Assembly: GCA_031264545.1 (NCBI GenBank)
Contig: JAISDV010000026.1
Location: forward strand, 1 to 12,046
Direction of reading: 5' to 3'
Length of the DNA: 12,046 bases
Source of the DNA: Oscillospiraceae bacterium
Lineage (GTDB): Bacteria > Bacillota > Clostridia > Oscillospirales > Oscillospiraceae
Shown: one piece after another, positions 10,551 through 12,046 of the stretch
Layout: each line of letters starts with the position of its first letter
How positions within the stretch are numbered: position 1 is the first letter of the stretch
The notes under the pieces: model-generated
What the model was told of the DNA's origin: nothing
Seen by the model: only the letters and a program-made list of their open reading frames with translations
The model's database searches: none
Translations under genes and position numbers: made by a program

Positions 10551-12046
10551 ATGAGTGCATCGCAGGAAAAAAAGCTCCGCAAGCAGCTCCGAGAGACAGG
10601 TCAGGATAAGCGCCAGCTTGCGCAGAAAAAAGCGGAAAAGGCCAAAAAGCGCACCCGCGTGACCCAGGCGGTCGTGATCGTCGTTCTTGTCCTTGCCGTT
10701 ATTTCACTGATTACTTTCAACTCCAACCTGCTGTACGGCAACTTTACGGCGGCGCGCGCCGGCGGCACGCGCTATACGGCCGCGGAATACACATTTTTCT
10801 ATAAGTCCGCCTACAACAATTTCGTGCAGCAGTACGGCGACTATCTGGAATATATGGGTCTGGACACCACAAAATCCCTCTCCTCCCAGCAATACGGAGA
10901 GGATCAGACCTGGGCGGATTTTTTCAAGGAAACCGCGCGGAATAACATAAAAGAGGTCACCGCGCTTTATGACGACGCGGTCAAAGAGGGCTTCCAGCTC
11001 AGCGAAGAGGACAGGCTCTCGCTCGAGACCACGATCCAGAGCTATGAGGCCAACTATTCGGCCTACGGCTTTGCCAGCGTGAACGCTTTCCTTGCCGCGC
11101 AGTACGGCCGGGGCTGCACGCTTTCGGTCGTGAGCCGGCTGATCGAGCGTTCCTTTATCGCCCAAGCTTACGCGCAGGAGAAGAACGATTCCTTCACCTA
11201 TACCGCCGCCGAGCTTGACGCCTATTACGCCGAAAATAAGGACGATCTGGATTATTACAGCTATCTCAGCTACTTTGCGGACGGCTCCGTCATTGAGACG
11301 GACGCCGGTACGGACGCGGAGGCCGACCCGGATGCTTCCCCCGACCCCGCTGAAGCGGACGCGGCTAAGGCCGAGGCCATGGCCGCCGCGAAGGAGCTGG
11401 CCGATTCGGTCATCGCCGACGCGGAGACCGCCGACGCCTTCAAGAGCGCGGTCGTGTCTGCCGGCGGCACCGAGCCCACGGAGACACCAACTCAGGGGAG
11501 TTCTCTCAGCGGGAGCAGCTATGCCGACTGGCTGAAAAACGCTTCCCGCAGAGCGGGCGATACGACCGTCATCGAGACGGACACCGGCTATTATGCCCTT
11601 TATTTCATCGACAGGGACGACAACAGCTATAACGCGGTGAGTGTCCGCCACATTCTGGTCAATGCGGCTGCGGATGAGAGCGGCGCCTACACCGATGAGG
11701 CCAAGGATGAGGCAAAAGCCAAGGCCGAGGAGCTGCTTGCCGAATGGAAGGCCGGCGACGCGACCGAGGACAGCTTTGCCGCGCTGGCCAACAGCAATTC
11801 CGGCGACACAGGCTCCAATACAAACGGCGGCCTTTACGAAAATATCCGCAAGGGCACGATGGTGCAGGAATTCAACGACTGGAGCTTCGACCCCGCCCGT
11901 AAGCCCGGCGACACCGGCGTCGTTTACGGCGAGAGTGCCAGCTATGCCGGCTACCACGTCATGTATTTTGTCAGCCGGGACGAAACCTATGCCGACCTGC
12001 TTGCGGACAGCGCGCTCCGCGGCGCGGCCTTTACAGAGTGGCAGGA
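10551..12046 (+). CDS. Membrane-anchored parvulin-type peptidyl-prolyl isomerase, 3' end beyond the window
   Basis: Extracytoplasmic foldase of the PrsA/SurA type, expected to speed cis-trans isomerisation of proline bonds in secreted proteins. The frame is open for 498 codons from the ATG at 10551 to the window end. A lysine- and glutamine-rich cytoplasmic segment (1-36) precedes one membrane helix (about 37-57, VTQAVVIVVLVLAVISLI), without a lipobox, so it is a type II membrane protein rather than a lipoprotein like PrsA. A helical chaperone-like region (about 70-240) follows. Next comes an Asp/Glu/Ala-rich low-complexity stretch (about 250-290). The rotamase domain starts near residue 364 (VSVRHILVNA) and continues through FAALANSNSGD, NGGLYENIRKG and the closing GYHVMYFVSR near 480. 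More sequence lies beyond the window. Confidence 0.88.
   Translation, partial: MSASQEKKLRKQLRETGQDKRQLAQKKAEKAKKRTRVTQAVVIVVLVLAVISLITFNSNLLYGNFTAARAGGTRYTAAEYTFFYKSAYNNFVQQYGDYLEYMGLDTTKSLSSQQYGEDQTWADFFKETARNNIKEVTALYDDAVKEGFQLSEEDRLSLETTIQSYEANYSAYGFASVNAFLAAQYGRGCTLSVVSRLIERSFIAQAYAQEKNDSFTYTAAELDAYYAENKDDLDYYSYLSYFADGSVIETDAGTDAEADPDASPDPAEADAAKAEAMAAAKELADSVIADAETADAFKSAVVSAGGTEPTETPTQGSSLSGSSYADWLKNASRRAGDTTVIETDTGYYALYFIDRDDNSYNAVSVRHILVNAAADESGAYTDEAKDEAKAKAEELLAEWKAGDATEDSFAALANSNSGDTGSNTNGGLYENIRKGTMVQEFNDWSFDPARKPGDTGVVYGESASYAGYHVMYFVSRDETYADLLADSALRGAAFTEWQ

Noticed and set aside
10704..11957. 417-codon open frame on the minus strand
   Set aside because: It is antisense to the parvulin gene, which has recognisable motifs (VRHILV, NGGLYENIRKG) in the plus frame; the minus frame shows no family similarity.

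Overview
The window looks like the chromosome of a high-GC member of the class Clostridia, most like the Oscillospiraceae and relatives. The grounds are strong AGGAGG-type ribosome sites, sigma-A style promoters, S-layer homology (SLH) domains of a type common in that group, an adjacent rplM-rpsI pair, a DUF554 membrane protein, and a membrane-anchored parvulin. The taxonomic call is an inference from family resemblance. I saw no tRNA, CRISPR array, transposase or phage gene.

Layout. 1-785 (minus): class I aminotransferase cut by the window edge and broken by one frameshift near 521-527. 927-2043 (minus): rplM-rpsI ribosomal operon with a clear promoter, a leader of about 190 nt and an intrinsic terminator. 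2270-3013 (plus): DUF554 membrane protein, convergent with the next operon. 3027-4969 (minus): three tightly packed genes encoding an ApbE flavin transferase lipoprotein, a NusG-domain-II membrane protein and a Gx-transporter family membrane protein. This trio matches the EetA/EetB/FmnB set of flavin-based extracellular electron transfer and also occurs beside Rnf-type systems. 5079-7679 (minus): a secreted 866-residue SLH surface protein whose middle resembles the treponemal Tp47 lipoprotein. 7680-8411: 732 bases without a convincing gene, rich in signals: a good promoter, a candidate leader terminator, two similar operator-like palindromes, a C9 tract, and several long inverted repeats. 8412-10086 (minus): metallophosphoesterase and NYN-LOTUS putative RNase, 1 nt apart. 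10087-10550: divergent promoter region. 10551-12046 (plus): membrane-anchored parvulin-type peptidyl-prolyl isomerase running off the window.

How it may work together. The most suggestive block is 3027-7987: a surface-anchored protein with possible DtxR-like (iron-type) operators, followed on the same strand by a lipoprotein flavin transferase and two membrane proteins linked to extracellular electron transfer. The sequence supports co-orientation and tight packing of the trio. A functional link to the SLH protein and to iron is inference. The other genes look like ordinary housekeeping or envelope functions.
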